NCBI GenBank assembly: GCA_007128865.1
Contig: SKWP01000116.1
Location: 1 to 6,400, forward strand
Source of the DNA: Paracoccaceae bacterium
GTDB lineage: Bacteria > Pseudomonadota > Alphaproteobacteria > Rhodobacterales > Rhodobacteraceae
Reading direction: 5' to 3'
DNA length: 6,400 nucleotides
Part shown: in pieces, positions 5,897 through 6,400 of the stretch
Layout of the letters: every line of letters begins with the position of its first letter
Numbering within the stretch: the first letter of the stretch is position 1
The notes under the pieces: generated by a model
What the model was told of the DNA's origin: nothing
The model's input: only the letters and a program-made list of their open reading frames with translations
Databases searched by the model: none
Made by a program: the position numbers and the translations under genes

Positions 5897-6400
5897 ATGA
5901 AGCTGACCATGGTCGCCCACCCGCCCGAACCGCGCCGGCTGAAGACGCTGCGGCAACTGGGGATCGCGCATGCGGTGCATTACGACATGGCCGGCCTGCC
6001 CGACGACCCCGACGCGCTGGCGGCAATCCGCCGGATCTATGCCGATGCCGGCCTGCAATGGAAGATCGCGGAATCCGGCCCGGCCATCGACCGCATCGTG
6101 ATGGGCAAGGACGGCTGGGCCGACCAGACCGAGCAGTACAAGCGCATTCTCGGCCATCTCGGCGCACTGGGGGTCGAGGTGGTGGCCTGCAACTTCATGC
6201 CACAGGTTTCCGAGGATGCCATGGTAGTGCGCACCGCTTTCGACCGCACCACCCGCGGCGACGCGCTGACCAGCGGCTTTCGGCTGGCCGATGTGACCGA
6301 CGCCACCCTGCCCCATTCCGAAACCCCGATCCCGCGCGCGCGGATGTGGGACAATCTGGAACGCTTCCTGCGCAGCGTGCTGCCTGCGGCCGAGGCCGCG
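5897..6400 (+). CDS. Mannonate dehydratase (UxuA)-like TIM-barrel protein, N-terminal part
   Basis: The frame is open from ATG 5897 to the window edge, giving 168 residues without a stop. The visible part follows the order of UxuA, the dehydratase that converts D-mannonate to 2-keto-3-deoxygluconate. A-G-L-Q-W-K-I-A-E-S-G-P (51-62) matches AGLxWxVVESxP. Q-Y-K-R-I-L-G-H-L-G-A-L-G-V (80-93) matches the NYxQTLRNLAxxGI helix. A-C-N-F-M-P (97-102) matches CYNFMP, and N-L-E-R-F-L-R-S-V-L-P-A-A-E (153-166) matches the helix before the metal-binding HPDDPP strand, which lies just outside the window. Two differences stand out. The R-W-Y-G near the N-terminus is replaced by V-A-H-P-P (6-10), and the large insertion after NFMP is cut to about 50 residues. 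It may be a UxuA-family enzyme for another sugar acid or hydroxy acid. A second possibility is a sugar-phosphate isomerase/epimerase-like barrel. It is co-transcribed with the M81 gene. Confidence 0.8.
   Translation, partial: MKLTMVAHPPEPRRLKTLRQLGIAHAVHYDMAGLPDDPDALAAIRRIYADAGLQWKIAESGPAIDRIVMGKDGWADQTEQYKRILGHLGALGVEVVACNFMPQVSEDAMVVRTAFDRTTRGDALTSGFRLADVTDATLPHSETPIPRARMWDNLERFLRSVLPAAEAA

Noticed and set aside
4272..6167. A 631-residue minus-strand frame antisense to the M81 gene
   Set aside because: It is Arg/His/Gly-rich low-complexity translation with no recognisable motif, while the opposite strand encodes a clear M81 protein with conserved catalytic residues.

Overview
The window is a GC-rich stretch of bacterial chromosome (roughly two thirds G+C by eye). 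Codon use and gene content suggest an alphaproteobacterium, possibly a Rhodobacterales/Paracoccaceae-like or rhizobial organism; this is an inference from style, not from a marker gene. No RNA gene, mobile element, CRISPR array or phage gene is visible. The window holds seven genes, two of them cut by the edges.

Left third (minus strand, read from about 1966 down to 1): the head of a dipeptide/oligopeptide/nickel-type ABC transporter operon. A DppB-like permease (992-1966, probable TTG start) is followed by a DppC-like permease (72-995) and the first 25 codons of an ATP-binding subunit (1-75). Both junctions are 4-base ATGA overlaps with a good ribosome-binding site, so the three genes look translationally coupled. 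No substrate-binding protein lies at the head of the operon.

Centre: a 131-bp divergent intergenic region separates the transporter from a LysR-type regulator (2098-3009, plus strand). It contains an imperfect 30-bp dyad (2027-2056) that overlaps a plausible promoter and is the best operator candidate. The regulator gene converges on a minus-strand gene for a PLP-dependent fold-type II enzyme that resembles threonine synthase (3104-4201) but appears to lack that enzyme's substrate-phosphate residues.

Right third (plus strand): after a 193-bp divergent spacer comes an M81/MlrC-family metallopeptidase-like protein (4395-5888) with all expected metal-site and catalytic positions. Eight bases later a gene for a divergent mannonate dehydratase (UxuA)-like TIM-barrel protein begins and runs off the window (5897-6400).

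Taken together this looks like an accessory uptake-and-catabolism locus. A small peptide-like or amide-containing compound would be imported by the ABC transporter, cleaved by the M81 hydrolase, and its parts processed by the PLP enzyme (an amino-acid part) and the UxuA-like protein (a sugar-acid-like or other hydroxy-acid part), under control of the LysR regulator. The families are well supported. The shared pathway and its substrate are inference; I cannot name the substrate.
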